DNA of 64,000 nucleotides from Legionella impletisoli (GCF_900639875.1 NZ_CAAAIA010000002.1:186001-250000), one strand, 5' to 3'. Counted from the first letter of the stretch, positions 44,356 through 54,446 are shown. A program made the numbers and translations. Notes: generated by a model not told the origin, from the letters alone.

Positions 44356-46254
44356 TTAAATCTTTTCTTTAAAAGTCATTCCTTTTACAATTGCGCCACT
44401 TTGGTTCCTAACTTGATATTCAGGGACTAAATTTTTTAAGAGCAGTAACAATTCATCTTCTTCATAAGTTAAACAAGCATTTTTTAATAATCGCATTGCT
44501 TGTTTTAATTCGACCCAATCAATTTGTCGGAATTTTGCTTTAAAAAGCTTTTTATGCTCCGTTTGGTCGAGTTGCTCCGATTGATGAAACAATTCTTCAA
44601 ATAATTTTTCGCCAGGTCTTAAACCCACATACTCAATGGCTATATCTTTACCTGGCTCTTTTCCAGAAAGACGAATCATTTGTTCAGCCAAATATTTAAT
44701 TTTAATGGGCTCACCCATATCCAATACAAAAATCTCACCGCCTGTGCCATTTGCCATTGCCTGCAAGATAAGTTGGCAAGCCTCAGCAATGGTCATGAAA
44801 TAGCGTTCAATATCAGGATGCGTAACCGTTAAAGGCCCTCCTTTTTGGATTTGACTTTTAAATAACGGAATCACACTGCCCGTTGATCCTAAAACGTTGC
44901 CAAAACGCACTGTAATAAATTTTGTATTGCAATGTAGCTGTAAATTCTGACAAAAAATTTCTGCTACACGTTTGGTCACCCCCATGATGTTAGTAGGATT
45001 AACTGCTTTGTCTGAGGAAATTAAAATAAACTTAGAAACCTGTTGTGTAACGCTGGCTTCTGCAACAATTTGGGTACCTAAGATATTATTTTGTACGGCC
45101 AATCGAACTTGGTGTTCAAGCATAGGAACATGCTTAAAAGCTGCTGCATGAAAAACAATTTCCGGCTTAAATTGATTAAAAACAGCCTCTACCCCAATCT
45201 CATCACAAACACTCACCAAAGCGATTTCAATCTGAGCATTAGGATGCTTTTCTTTTAGTTCGCGCTCGATTTGATACAAATTAAATTCCGAGTTATCCAT
45301 GATGAGCAGCTTATTTGGAGCATGCATCATGACCTGCCGGCATAACTCCGAGCCAATTGAACCTCCACCGCCCGTTACTAGAATCTTTTTTTCCTTGATG
45401 TTATTTAGAATTGAATCCCAATTGAGTTCAACTTGATCGCGCCCCAAGAGATCCTCGATGTTCACTTCGCGAAGCGCATTCACCTGCACGTGACCTGAGG
45501 CTAAAGCACTGAGACTTGGTAATGTACGAAAAGGAATTTCACTGAGCTCACAGTGATGAACAATGCGACGCATAGCAGCGGAGCTAGCCGAAGGAATCGC
45601 AATAAAGATTAAATCGGCATGATATTGATTCACCAGTTTATTTAGATCAGCGATGGTTCCAAGAACCTGCACCCCATGGAGCTCCACCCCTTTTTTGTTG
45701 GGGCTGTCATCTACAATTCCAATCGGTACGTAAGTATCCGTTCGTTTTAAATCCCGGATCAACCCCTCTCCGGCTCGACCAGCTCCAATAATTAACACGC
45801 GCTTCATTTCTGTAGAGTTGTTAAAAAGTTGGTGTTTATCCATATGTAAACGCAAGGCTAAACGCGCTCCACATAATAGTGCGATTAAATTAATCCCATA
45901 TAACGGTAAAATTGAGCGAGGAATGTCATGTAATAAAGATGTAATATAAAAAACAGGAATTATGGCAAGGATGCTGCAAACAACCGCACGGATAATTCGT
46001 TCAACATCATTAATGGAAGAAAATCGCCATATTCCCCGATATACTTTAAAGTGATAATAACAACCCACCTGAATAACCATCAGAATGGCTAAAGGCAACA
46101 AAGACTGCTTATTTATAGGATTTTTAGGAATCGATTCAAGATTATAACGAAACCAATAAGCTAAATACCAAGCAAGAGGAACGGATAATATATCAAACAA
46201 TAGTACTGGCAATTTAAAATAAATCTTTTGCCAATATAAAACCAACTTTTCCAT
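44356..46254 (-). CDS. Membrane-bound nucleotide-sugar epimerase/dehydratase (CapD/WbpM-like)
   Basis: 632 aa. Four membrane spans in residues 1-135, a first Rossmann site VLIIGAGRAGE at 153-163, and a second, catalytic SDR domain with TGGGGSIGSE at 294-303, ISSDKAVNPTNIMGVTKR (the family uses Met in place of the SDR Tyr before the Lys) and YVGLRPGEKLFEE near the end. WbpM/PglF/CapD enzymes make UDP-4-keto-6-deoxy sugars from UDP-GlcNAc, precursors of FucNAc, QuiNAc or bacillosamine. Its product would feed the WecA/WbpL-like transferase nearby. Last gene of the minus-strand locus. Length normal. Confidence 0.9.
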   Translation of the reverse strand: MEKLVLYWQKIYFKLPVLLFDILSVPLAWYLAYWFRYNLESIPKNPINKQSLLPLAILMVIQVGCYYHFKVYRGIWRFSSINDVERIIRAVVCSILAIIPVFYITSLLHDIPRSILPLYGINLIALLCGARLALRLHMDKHQLFNNSTEMKRVLIIGAGRAGEGLIRDLKRTDTYVPIGIVDDSPNKKGVELHGVQVLGTIADLNKLVNQYHADLIFIAIPSASSAAMRRIVHHCELSEIPFRTLPSLSALASGHVQVNALREVNIEDLLGRDQVELNWDSILNNIKEKKILVTGGGGSIGSELCRQVMMHAPNKLLIMDNSEFNLYQIERELKEKHPNAQIEIALVSVCDEIGVEAVFNQFKPEIVFHAAAFKHVPMLEHQVRLAVQNNILGTQIVAEASVTQQVSKFILISSDKAVNPTNIMGVTKRVAEIFCQNLQLHCNTKFITVRFGNVLGSTGSVIPLFKSQIQKGGPLTVTHPDIERYFMTIAEACQLILQAMANGTGGEIFVLDMGEPIKIKYLAEQMIRLSGKEPGKDIAIEYVGLRPGEKLFEELFHQSEQLDQTEHKKLFKAKFRQIDWVELKQAMRLLKNACLTYEEDELLLLLKNLVPEYQVRNQSGAIVKGMTFKEKI

Positions 46255-46408
46255 TCCTTATCCTTATAGTATGCCAGTATAGGATTTTACATCCTCAAGC
46301 AGAAACGATGCTATCAACCCTTAATAATTTAGTCAAACTGTCAAAAGAACGTATTAAAGAAGTTATAATTCCCAAGTTTTAAATTTAATCTCATGGTTAA
46401 GAATGTTT

Positions 46409-47755
46409 TCAAGTTTTCGCTTTTAAAAGCCGAGGTAAAAGATACGCAAGATATCGATTCAAGCTTTTAATAAGAACTTGTAGTTTTTTTATAAATGGGT
46501 ATTTTGGATCAAATAATAATTGAATAAAATTCACTACAATAAAACCAAGTTCAGTATAAAAACATCTCATTCGATTAAGTTGGCGGTATTGTTTTAAAGT
46601 TTTGTCTATCTCAGCAGATATATCAGGCACTTCTTTATGATGGTTTGGCTGTTTGACCAAAGATAATATTTCTCGCTCGACCAATTGTGAAAAAGCATAC
46701 TGCGAATATAAATCAGACTCAATTAAATCTGAATAAGTTCTATCGGCCAACTCTTGCAAATAATCATTATCGCTAATTTTTTCTAACACATCTTCTAAAT
46801 TAGAAAAATCTTTTTCCAGAACAATATAATGCTCGCCTGGCTTACAAACCCCACTGTACTCTCCAGGAAACATAATCATAGGTGTTCTGGTGGCCGCTGC
46901 TTCGAATACTCTAGGGGACACGGCATTATAAAGAATGTTGCCGTCATAAGGTTTTAAGACGTTTTCATAAACCAAATCAAAATTTTCTGTGCGAATTTTT
47001 TTTAAGTAACGGTTAGTTAGCTTACGAATGCTGTCATCAAAATCCCAAATACTCGATCCACTTTCAGTTCCCAAAACTGCTTTTGAATTTTTCAAAAGCT
47101 GTAACCAAGCCTCACCATAGACACGATCCGCTTCATCAATACTGATATCTAACGTGAGCTGTCTTACCCCCACACGTCTTTTAAATTCATTTGCAATCCA
47201 TTCTTTTTCATAAGCCAGTTTACCGAGCCAAAATTCACATCGTCGTCCACGATAAGACACATCAATCGGCCTATCTTTTACTAATGGAGCATCAATATGT
47301 TTCATATACTCCTGAACATAGCCGGTTAATACCGTTACTTTTTTTAACGAACTTAATCGAGGATCAGGATAAGCCAAATCCATTATTTTGGGGTTAACTA
47401 AAGTAAATAAAAGATGAAATCCTAACTCAAACAAATAATCTTGAACCAGATTAACTTTCTGATACTCATCCTGTAAAAATAAGAACTTTACCCCTGTATA
47501 ATTCGAAATTTTTTGTTTTAAAGCAACTGAAAGATAGTAGTTATTATAAGGTTTGATTGAATAATGGATGCCAATCGCGTCAAAGTTTGATAAATCCAGC
47601 TTATCAATCGTACGATTGATAAGGGGATTTAATACATGCCAATGAATGCTCTTTGAAGAGGTTATTGCTGTGATATGATCGGTAACTGCACTGGTGTGGT
47701 GAGCAGTATCGGCTAGAAATAAGATATTGGGTTTAAGTGTATTCGTGTTTATCAT
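46409..47755 (-). CDS. Glycosyltransferase-like protein, YRGR/ESG family, paralogue 1
   Basis: 448 aa; start overlaps the stop of paralogue 2 (ATGA). Like its four paralogues it has an N-terminal Rossmann-like half (FDAIGIHYSIKP near 52, FLFLQDEYQ near 90, LTGYVQ near 143) and a second half with SYRGRRCEFW, LGTESGSSIWDFD, AVSPRVFEAAATRTPMIMFPGEYSG and HYIVLEKDFSN. The late E-A-x-x-x-[GT]-T plus G-E-x-S-G pattern is that of GT-B donor sites. It is the most divergent copy (Val-Ser in place of the Ile-Ser-Pro-Arg, SYRGR for GYRGR). Basic amphipathic C-terminus, probably membrane-associated. Donor and acceptor unknown. Confidence 0.7.
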   Translation of the reverse strand: MINTNTLKPNILFLADTAHHTSAVTDHITAITSSKSIHWHVLNPLINRTIDKLDLSNFDAIGIHYSIKPYNNYYLSVALKQKISNYTGVKFLFLQDEYQKVNLVQDYLFELGFHLLFTLVNPKIMDLAYPDPRLSSLKKVTVLTGYVQEYMKHIDAPLVKDRPIDVSYRGRRCEFWLGKLAYEKEWIANEFKRRVGVRQLTLDISIDEADRVYGEAWLQLLKNSKAVLGTESGSSIWDFDDSIRKLTNRYLKKIRTENFDLVYENVLKPYDGNILYNAVSPRVFEAAATRTPMIMFPGEYSGVCKPGEHYIVLEKDFSNLEDVLEKISDNDYLQELADRTYSDLIESDLYSQYAFSQLVEREILSLVKQPNHHKEVPDISAEIDKTLKQYRQLNRMRCFYTELGFIVVNFIQLLFDPKYPFIKKLQVLIKSLNRYLAYLLPRLLKAKT

Positions 47756-49071
47756 TTAGAGATAGGCCGCAGCATTTTAAAAAGAATCTTAGTCAGCGCT
47801 AACATGGCAAATTTTGGTCTACAACAACCTTTCACAATTAAACGCAGGCTATTGGGTGATTTTTGATACATCGTTAAGCAACGCCTATAAATTCTATTTT
47901 TGAACGAGACATGCCTGATATCTCTTTCAAATTCTTTTATAGAATATACCTCTCGCACCTTAGATTTATTTCGTGTAATAAATTCTTGTATGATGATCGC
48001 ATCAACACTTTTTACAAAAGACTTATAACTGTATTCTGGATTTAACGCTATTTCATTAAAAGCTCTATCAGCCATGGCTTGTAAAAATTGATCATCTTCA
48101 AGATACATAAGAACTTGTTCAATATTGCTAAAATCTTTTTTTAAAGGAATGTAATGATGATTAGGAATAAGAATCTCAGAGTATTCGCCCTCATAAAGCA
48201 CTAAAACGGTTTTTAAAGCAATGGCTTCAAAACAACGGGGGGAAATTTGATTCAGCTTATATTTGCCCTCATGCTCTAATAAATACTTCTTTTGTACCGT
48301 ATGAAATGAATCATTAGGATGGGTAAGTTGATGCAAGTCAATCACTTTTTCAAGCTCACCAGTAAAATCCATGACACTTGCACCACTTTCTACACCTAAG
48401 GTTGCTTTACAAGATAATAAAAATTCAATCCACTTATGACCGTAGATTCGTTTGTTTTCGTTATAGGAAATATCAACATTTAACTTGGCATTTTTTGTAA
48501 ATTGATGCCATTTATCAACGATGCTCCATTTCTCATAAGCTAGTTCACCATACCAAAAGGGCAGTTTTCGTCCACGATATCCTACATGAATCGTTCTATC
48601 TTTAGTTGGTGGAAGATCGCCTATATCGAGTAATCTCTGTGGAAGATAGCCTGTAAGATTGTTCACGACTTTAGTATTTAATAGCTTATCTGGAGGATAA
48701 ATTTTATTAAGTTCATTCTCAGGGAAGCAGGAAAATAATATATCTGCTTTTAAGAAGTTGAGTTCATCAATTAATTTATTAATTTGGCGATATTCATCTT
48801 GCACAAAAACGACTTTCAATCCCTCGTAATCATGTATTCTTGTTTTAGCTTCCTGATTAAGATAATAGTTTTGTAACAAACTAAGAGAATAGTGAATAAT
48901 TATGACATCAAACTTATTCAATTGTAGCGTTTTAGGTAAATGGCCGAGGACGGAACATAACCAGACTGTGCCCTCGGAATACTTTTGTATTGATTCTATA
49001 TGATCAACAACGGTATTCGCATTAGATCCAGCATTTGGCTTGTTGCATAATAAAAGTATATTTAATTTCAT
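47752..49071 (-). CDS. Glycosyltransferase-like protein, YRGR/ESG family, paralogue 2
   Basis: 439 aa, five bases after asnB. Motifs: CNKPNAGSNANTVVDHIE at the start, FDVIIIHYSLS, VVFVQDEYRQINK, LTGYLPQRLL, HVGYRGRKLPFWYGELAYEKW, LGVESGASVMDFTGELEK, YKLNQISPRCFEAIALKTVLVLYEGEYSE and HYIPLKKDFSNIEQV. Very close to paralogues 4 and 5 in the motif blocks. A GT-B fold is inferred from two Rossmann-like halves and the late EAIA...GEYS site. The C-terminus is rich in Lys/Arg and hydrophobic residues. Most likely adds a sugar to the polysaccharide repeat; specificity not readable. Confidence 0.72.
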   Translation of the reverse strand: MKLNILLLCNKPNAGSNANTVVDHIESIQKYSEGTVWLCSVLGHLPKTLQLNKFDVIIIHYSLSLLQNYYLNQEAKTRIHDYEGLKVVFVQDEYRQINKLIDELNFLKADILFSCFPENELNKIYPPDKLLNTKVVNNLTGYLPQRLLDIGDLPPTKDRTIHVGYRGRKLPFWYGELAYEKWSIVDKWHQFTKNAKLNVDISYNENKRIYGHKWIEFLLSCKATLGVESGASVMDFTGELEKVIDLHQLTHPNDSFHTVQKKYLLEHEGKYKLNQISPRCFEAIALKTVLVLYEGEYSEILIPNHHYIPLKKDFSNIEQVLMYLEDDQFLQAMADRAFNEIALNPEYSYKSFVKSVDAIIIQEFITRNKSKVREVYSIKEFERDIRHVSFKNRIYRRCLTMYQKSPNSLRLIVKGCCRPKFAMLALTKILFKMLRPISK

Positions 49072-49076
49072 ATTGA

Positions 49077-50927
49077 TTAATTAATCGTTTCTTGCCACAT
49101 ATTAGCCGTAAAAAATCGCCATAACGCATTGATATCACCACCTGTAGCAGGCGTATGTGTTCGATTTTGCAAAAGTATATTAAATGAATTAAATAAATAA
49201 TCACGCATTGATTGAGAGATACTGGAATAAATTAAATTGTTTTTACTAAAATATCCTTTAAAAAAATTAAGATTTTCATTCTGTAAAAACCATTTATGAG
49301 CTGGGGTAGTAAATCCCATTTTATCCTTACGATTTAAAACCTGTTCGGGTAAAACTTCTTTAGCTACATTGTGTAATAACCATTTCGTTGTGCTCCCACG
49401 AATTTTATACTGGTGAGGTAAGCTGAATGCAAATTCAATTAAACGGTAATCAAGAAAAGGCAATCGTGACTCTATTGAAAAGGTCATCGAATTACGATCC
49501 TCATAATGCAACAAATTTGTTAAGTTAGTGAATACATGCTCCAGTAAGATAGTGTTTAAATCGTCATTTTCAAACTCTTTAAAATAATGTAATTGGGTTT
49601 CTGCAATATTAGGGCTGTAAAATCGGGCCGGTTTTCGCATGCTAGCCATAAAACTTAATAAATTTCCATATTTCTGTCCGGTTCTTTTTTTAATTTCTGC
49701 TGCATTTGACAAATAATTGAATATAGAAAGCAAATTTCTTGAGTTCTTAACTTTACGCAAGTGCGCCAATAAGCTATAACGGAAATAACCATGATATCCC
49801 CCTAATAATTCATCCGCTCCTTGCCCATCCAACAATACCTTTACATTCTGGCTAGCCAATTGCATGACTGCTCTTTGTGACAATATAGACGGGCCGCCCG
49901 TTGGGCCATCTTGTTCATAAATCGAAGTGTGCATTAGCTCCAGAAAGTCATCATGGCGAGGCTCAATGTATTGAGGGATGGTGTTGAATTTTTCTACTGA
50001 ATATTGGATGTATTGAGACTCATCAAATTCTGGTGTACTTGGGTAAATACATGAAAAAGTATGTAGACGATTCTCATATAGCTGTGAAGCCAAACCGACA
50101 ATCGTACTGCTATCTAAACCGCCGCTTAAACATGAGCCAACGGGTACATCACTTCGAAAACGCAATTTAATTGCATCCACTAGAAGTTCTTTAAACATGG
50201 AGGATGCCTCATTATCACTATAATGCGACAAATTTTCACAAGGAGTCCATTTCCAATATCGCTGTTGTTGTGCTACTTCACCATGTTTAACAAAAAAATA
50301 ATGTCCCGGTAATAAGTTAAATACATTTTGATAAAATGTTTTTTTATAACAGGCAAAAAAATCGCGCTCAACAAAATCAATTAAAAAATCTTGATTCACT
50401 CGCTTAAATTCTGGGAACTCCTGAACGATAGATTTAGCTTCGCTAGCGAATACTAAATCACCGGATTTTGTCATGCCATAAACAAAGGGCTTTATTCCCA
50501 TTCGATCGCGAGAAGCAAATAGCATTTTTTTCTCTTTATCATAGAGTGCAAAAGCCCACATGCCATTAAATTTATTTTGACACTCGACTCCCCACTGATC
50601 GTAGGCTTTTAAAATGACTTCAGTATCCCCATTAGTTTTAAATTTATGCCCTTTATCAATCAGCTCCTTACGAAGTTCTAAATAATTATAAATTTCACCA
50701 TTAAAAACAATTACATTCCCGTTCTCAGAATCAATCATCGGTTGATTAGATTCTTTGCTTAAATCAATGATACTTAATCGTGCATGAGCTAATCCCGTTC
50801 CAGAGAGCGCTAATGTTTGTTGGGCGTCTGGTCCTCGATGCTTGATAATATTGATCATAACTTTCAGAGTCTGATCGGACGGTACTTCATTCAAATCAGA
50901 TAAAAAAATTCCGGCTATACCACACAT
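49077..50927 (-). CDS. asnB: Asparagine-synthase-type glutamine amidotransferase
   Basis: 616 aa, ATG 50927. The N-terminal Ntn glutaminase begins MCGIAGIF with catalytic Cys2, then KHRGPDAQ, NGEIYNYLELR and GDTEVILKAYDQWG. The synthase half has the PP-loop GSCLSGGLDSSTIVGLAS, LDGQGADELLGGYHGYFRY and SRLPFLDYRLIEFAFSLP. Such genes in O-antigen clusters (for example WbpS-like) are thought to amidate sugar carboxylates, whereas AsnB proper makes asparagine; the context favours the first, but sequence alone does not decide. It is 14 bases downstream of the two-domain transferase and tightly followed by paralogue 2. Confidence 0.85.
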   Translation of the reverse strand: MCGIAGIFLSDLNEVPSDQTLKVMINIIKHRGPDAQQTLALSGTGLAHARLSIIDLSKESNQPMIDSENGNVIVFNGEIYNYLELRKELIDKGHKFKTNGDTEVILKAYDQWGVECQNKFNGMWAFALYDKEKKMLFASRDRMGIKPFVYGMTKSGDLVFASEAKSIVQEFPEFKRVNQDFLIDFVERDFFACYKKTFYQNVFNLLPGHYFFVKHGEVAQQQRYWKWTPCENLSHYSDNEASSMFKELLVDAIKLRFRSDVPVGSCLSGGLDSSTIVGLASQLYENRLHTFSCIYPSTPEFDESQYIQYSVEKFNTIPQYIEPRHDDFLELMHTSIYEQDGPTGGPSILSQRAVMQLASQNVKVLLDGQGADELLGGYHGYFRYSLLAHLRKVKNSRNLLSIFNYLSNAAEIKKRTGQKYGNLLSFMASMRKPARFYSPNIAETQLHYFKEFENDDLNTILLEHVFTNLTNLLHYEDRNSMTFSIESRLPFLDYRLIEFAFSLPHQYKIRGSTTKWLLHNVAKEVLPEQVLNRKDKMGFTTPAHKWFLQNENLNFFKGYFSKNNLIYSSISQSMRDYLFNSFNILLQNRTHTPATGGDINALWRFFTANMWQETIN

Positions 50928-50941
50928 ATAGATCCCATTAA

Positions 50942-52801
50942 TTAAGTTGGTTTAATTATTTTTTTAACCGAAATGGGAATCCAAAAGACAATTTTTGTCT
51001 TAACAGAATTCGGAAGCATTCGAAAATAATGATATAGAAGTTTAAGTATATTTTTGATCATTTTATTGAAAATCAATTTAATTAGCTCAAAAGAAGAGAG
51101 TTGCTCAGCTATCGAATGTAAGGTGAGTTTATTGGCGACTCGCTTAAATTCCGTAAAATTAGTACATTTCGTAGGATAACAAGCTATATCGTTTATACTA
51201 AGCTCCAATCTATCTTTCAAATTGTGGATGACTGATAAGGAATATTTATCTTCTGCTGTTCTGGCTAATACATGTTGTTCTAAAAGATATTTATCAAAAT
51301 CTATCACATAGGATACGTTGATATCATTGGTTAATAAATTGTTCTCATTAAACCCAAAGATTTTTTGAACACCTAGATTTAAAACCAGCTCATTTAAGTA
51401 AGACTTTTCCTGTGTTGAATCTGAGAAAATAATCTTATATCCCCCATATTTTTTTATGATTTCTCCCACTGGATGTATTAAATAATTAGTAATATTTTGT
51501 TTTACAGCAGGAATAATAATAACATCGAAATGTTTAATGACGGCAATATCTAAAGATGAATCAAAAGGAATATAATATATGTCATGGCTTGAATGAGATA
51601 TAAAATTTTGAAATAGTGGCATGTATGCTAAATTTTTATTTTCAAATTCGCAAAGAATCCCCGCAGTATACTTAGAAAATTCATGATTAGCAGTACGTTC
51701 CGAGCTTAACCTATGGATATGTCTTAAGCACTCCTCAAATTTTAAATCATAATCTTGTAACGAAGCAGATTCTAAGCATTTTTCAATATATTGCTGGTTA
51801 TTTTTTAACAACACAGCACGCTCTAACGCAACAGAAAATTCCTCGATACCACTTGCAAAAGTTATAACCTCACTAAAAGGCTTAAGTGCTTTAATAGGTA
51901 CACTAACCACTGGCAAACCACATGCTAAATATTCAAAAGCTTTCAAAGGAAAAGAACGTTCAATTAACCATTCACTCTCAACAAATGGAATAATGCCAAT
52001 ATCTGAAATATACGCTTTTTCCTTTAATTGCTCAGGTGATAATATTCCAACATACTCAACATTCGGCAATTTGCAAAGGGATCGCCACCCAGCTTCTTTA
52101 AAGATAACCCGACCAGCAAATACAAACTTCCAAGAAGGAAATTTTTTTGCTAGCTGAATTAATAATTTATAATCCAACTTATCAAATATATTACCTTGAT
52201 AAAAAATCTGTATTTTTTGCGTATTATGATGCGGCTTAATTTCCTGTGGTTTGTAAAATTTATAATCACATCCATTCGTGATTGTGACTATACGTCCTTT
52301 ATAATTGGCTTGTGTTAAAAAGCTATCCGCAACGCCATCTGAGACACAAACTAATAAATCCGTTAATTCAAGCATTTGATTGAACGCATTTATATATTGA
52401 TCATCCTTAAATTGCAAGCGGGATTTAGAAGTTAAATAATCTTCTGTACCATGATAAATATTTAAAATAGAAAATCGCTGTCTTAGAAAACCGGTAAAAA
52501 ATATATTGTATACCCAAAAAATTGGACGCAAACACCCCGCTTCTACAAGAGCCTTATTAAGCAAACTAGTTTGGGCATTACCGTATTTATTATAAACATG
52601 TAAAATTGTAACATTTGACACGTCACTTTCTTCAAATTGATATGACTCATGTTCTAAATCTGGCTGTACAAAAATAACAGGAACTATTTTTGCAAATCGG
52701 GTTGCATAATGATATCGATTGCTTCTTAACTCAGTTTTCCAATTTGACCAAGTAAGCATTACAATTGCGTCATACTCCTGATGCAAATGCTCATTGAACA
52801 T
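50942..52801 (-). CDS. GT-B glycosyltransferase fused to an extra half-domain of the YRGR family
   Basis: 619 aa, ATG 52801. Residues 1 to about 375 are a family-4-like GT-B enzyme: VCVSDGVADSFL, TITNGCDYKFY, QIFYQGNIFDKLDYKLLIQLAK, KFVFAGR, VEYVGILSPEQLKEKAYISDIGIIPF, and PLKAFEYLACGLPVVSVPI (nucleotide-sugar site Glu). Residues about 385-510 (SSHDIYYIPF, FDVIIIPAVKQNITNYL, YGGYKIIFSDSTQ, YLNELVLNLGVQKIFGF) match the N-terminal half of the neighbouring YRGR paralogues, without their second half. It ends in a basic hydrophobic tail (from about 585) fit for membrane binding. Sugar specificity unknown. Confidence 0.75.
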   Translation of the reverse strand: MFNEHLHQEYDAIVMLTWSNWKTELRSNRYHYATRFAKIVPVIFVQPDLEHESYQFEESDVSNVTILHVYNKYGNAQTSLLNKALVEAGCLRPIFWVYNIFFTGFLRQRFSILNIYHGTEDYLTSKSRLQFKDDQYINAFNQMLELTDLLVCVSDGVADSFLTQANYKGRIVTITNGCDYKFYKPQEIKPHHNTQKIQIFYQGNIFDKLDYKLLIQLAKKFPSWKFVFAGRVIFKEAGWRSLCKLPNVEYVGILSPEQLKEKAYISDIGIIPFVESEWLIERSFPLKAFEYLACGLPVVSVPIKALKPFSEVITFASGIEEFSVALERAVLLKNNQQYIEKCLESASLQDYDLKFEECLRHIHRLSSERTANHEFSKYTAGILCEFENKNLAYMPLFQNFISHSSHDIYYIPFDSSLDIAVIKHFDVIIIPAVKQNITNYLIHPVGEIIKKYGGYKIIFSDSTQEKSYLNELVLNLGVQKIFGFNENNLLTNDINVSYVIDFDKYLLEQHVLARTAEDKYSLSVIHNLKDRLELSINDIACYPTKCTNFTEFKRVANKLTLHSIAEQLSSFELIKLIFNKMIKNILKLLYHYFRMLPNSVKTKIVFWIPISVKKIIKPT

Positions 52802-52845
52802 AACTCTAACTCCTGGGGGGTATCATTTAATAACATTCGCAACAT

Positions 52846-54330
52846 TTACAGACATTCAGGTTTTTTATTTAACAAAATCAGTAAGAGTTTTTTGATTGAT
52901 AACTTTAATTGTGAGGGTAATATTTTTTTAACTGAATCAATTAAAAGATTAATCGCTTTAAATATAAATACTTTACCCAGTTCCCAAAAGGTTAAATTTT
53001 GTAAAAACTCTGTTTTAATACATGTATCATTAAGGAATGATCGAATTGTCTTACGCTTAAAAGATGGTTCTAATGTATTACTTATTTGAGTCATCGACAA
53101 AATTTTGGATGAAGGCAATAGTATTCCACTTTGCGAAAATGAATTTAAACAAAACTCATTGTTTGTAATATACCCTGAATAAGAATAAATAATTTTTCTA
53201 TCTGCTGAATGTTTCTTTAATTTACTATAAATATAATCATCAATCTCTTTTATGAACTGTTTATATGAATATTTTCCTGATTCAATTGTATCCTTGTATG
53301 CTTGGTCGACAAGACCTTGAATAAATTGATCATTCCTAAGCCTGCAAAAAATTTCTTCAATATTACTAAAATCTTTTTTTAAAGGAAGATAATGAATATA
53401 TGGTTTTAATACTCCAGAATAATTTCCCTCAAATAAAATCAGAGCCGTTTTTAAAGCAATAGACTCAAAAATTTTGGGAGAAATCTGATTCATTTTTATA
53501 GTTTCATAAGGGGCGATACATACTTCATATAATTCTTCATAAGTAAGGGATGGGTTTTGAGCTAGTTTTTCCTCAATTCGGCGACGAACACTACCATCAA
53601 AATCAAACAAGTTTGAGCCGCTTTCTGTACCCAAGGTGGCTTTACACTCACCCAAGAAATCATACCATCCAGAATAAATTCTTTTAGAATCGTCCCATTC
53701 TATATCCACCTTATAACCATTAACCAAGCAATATTCTTTAATATATTTCCCTATATTTTTTTTTTCTTGACCTAAACTTCCGTACCAATAAGGTAAAACT
53801 CGACCGCGATAGCCTATCATTATTGAGCGTTCTGAAGTTCTTTTATAAGAGTTTAGATCTTTTAGACTCAGAGGAACATAGCCAGTTAATGTACTTAGAA
53901 ACTCTACGTTAGGGAATCGTGCTTTAGGATAAACTTTCTCTATGTATTCCTTAGGGACACAAGTATAGACCGTATTAATACCCAGAGTTGTAATCCATTT
54001 CCTGGCGATTTCTGTGCCTTCATATTCATCCTGTATAAATAATATTTTGTATCCTTTGAAAGATTTAACTGCATCCTGATAACATTGCGAAAGCATGTAA
54101 TTGCCTTCATTTACACTAAGCCGAACGGAATAATGGATAATTATTACGTCAAAAATGTTTAAATCTACTTTGCAACTCAGCCCTTGAGTTGCTGGCAAGT
54201 AAGAAACAGTGGCTGAAGAAAAAACCCCAAAGCTTTTTAAATGCTCGGAAATGGTTGGAACTTCGATACTCTGCGGTTCATAGAGAATTACGATATTTAT
54301 CTCTTCTGGAACAGATTGTTCAGTATACAT
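52846..54330 (-). CDS. Glycosyltransferase-like protein, YRGR/ESG family, paralogue 3
   Basis: 494 aa, ATG 54330, longest of the five. Motifs: FDVIIIHYSVRLSVNEGNYML, ILFIQDEYEGTEIARKW, LSTLTGYVPLSLKDL, MIGYRGRVLPYWYGSLGQEKKNI, LGTESGSNLFDFDGSVRRRI, MNQISPKIFESIALKTALILFEGNYSG and HYLPLKKDFSNIEEIF. It has an extra C-terminal segment ending in a helix-rich basic tail (KILPSQLKLSIKKLLLILL), similar in kind to the tail of the fused transferase that follows. More divergent than paralogues 2, 4 and 5. A 141-base gap with a possible terminator separates it from paralogue 4. Confidence 0.72.
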   Translation of the reverse strand: MYTEQSVPEEINIVILYEPQSIEVPTISEHLKSFGVFSSATVSYLPATQGLSCKVDLNIFDVIIIHYSVRLSVNEGNYMLSQCYQDAVKSFKGYKILFIQDEYEGTEIARKWITTLGINTVYTCVPKEYIEKVYPKARFPNVEFLSTLTGYVPLSLKDLNSYKRTSERSIMIGYRGRVLPYWYGSLGQEKKNIGKYIKEYCLVNGYKVDIEWDDSKRIYSGWYDFLGECKATLGTESGSNLFDFDGSVRRRIEEKLAQNPSLTYEELYEVCIAPYETIKMNQISPKIFESIALKTALILFEGNYSGVLKPYIHYLPLKKDFSNIEEIFCRLRNDQFIQGLVDQAYKDTIESGKYSYKQFIKEIDDYIYSKLKKHSADRKIIYSYSGYITNNEFCLNSFSQSGILLPSSKILSMTQISNTLEPSFKRKTIRSFLNDTCIKTEFLQNLTFWELGKVFIFKAINLLIDSVKKILPSQLKLSIKKLLLILLNKKPECL

Positions 54331-54410
54331 ATCTATTATGTTATCTAATAATTTTTTAAAAAATTGTACACTGAAAGTGCTTTTGACACCAGTTATGACT
54401 GACCACTTCG

Positions 54411-54446
54411 AAAAAAAGGGGCTATGCCTAAAGCATAAAAAGAGCC
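54411..54446 (-). terminator. Weak terminator-like hairpin inside the polysaccharide locus
   Basis: On the minus strand GGCT (54446-54443) pairs with AGCC (54423-54420), with ATGC/GCAT nested inside, followed by CC and seven T at 54417-54411. The stem has an asymmetric internal loop, so it is weak. It lies in the only larger gap of the operon and may attenuate expression of downstream genes. Confidence 0.4.

Noticed and set aside
52781..53089. 102-aa plus-strand frame
   Set aside because: Antisense to the start of the two-domain transferase and the end of paralogue 3, both well supported.
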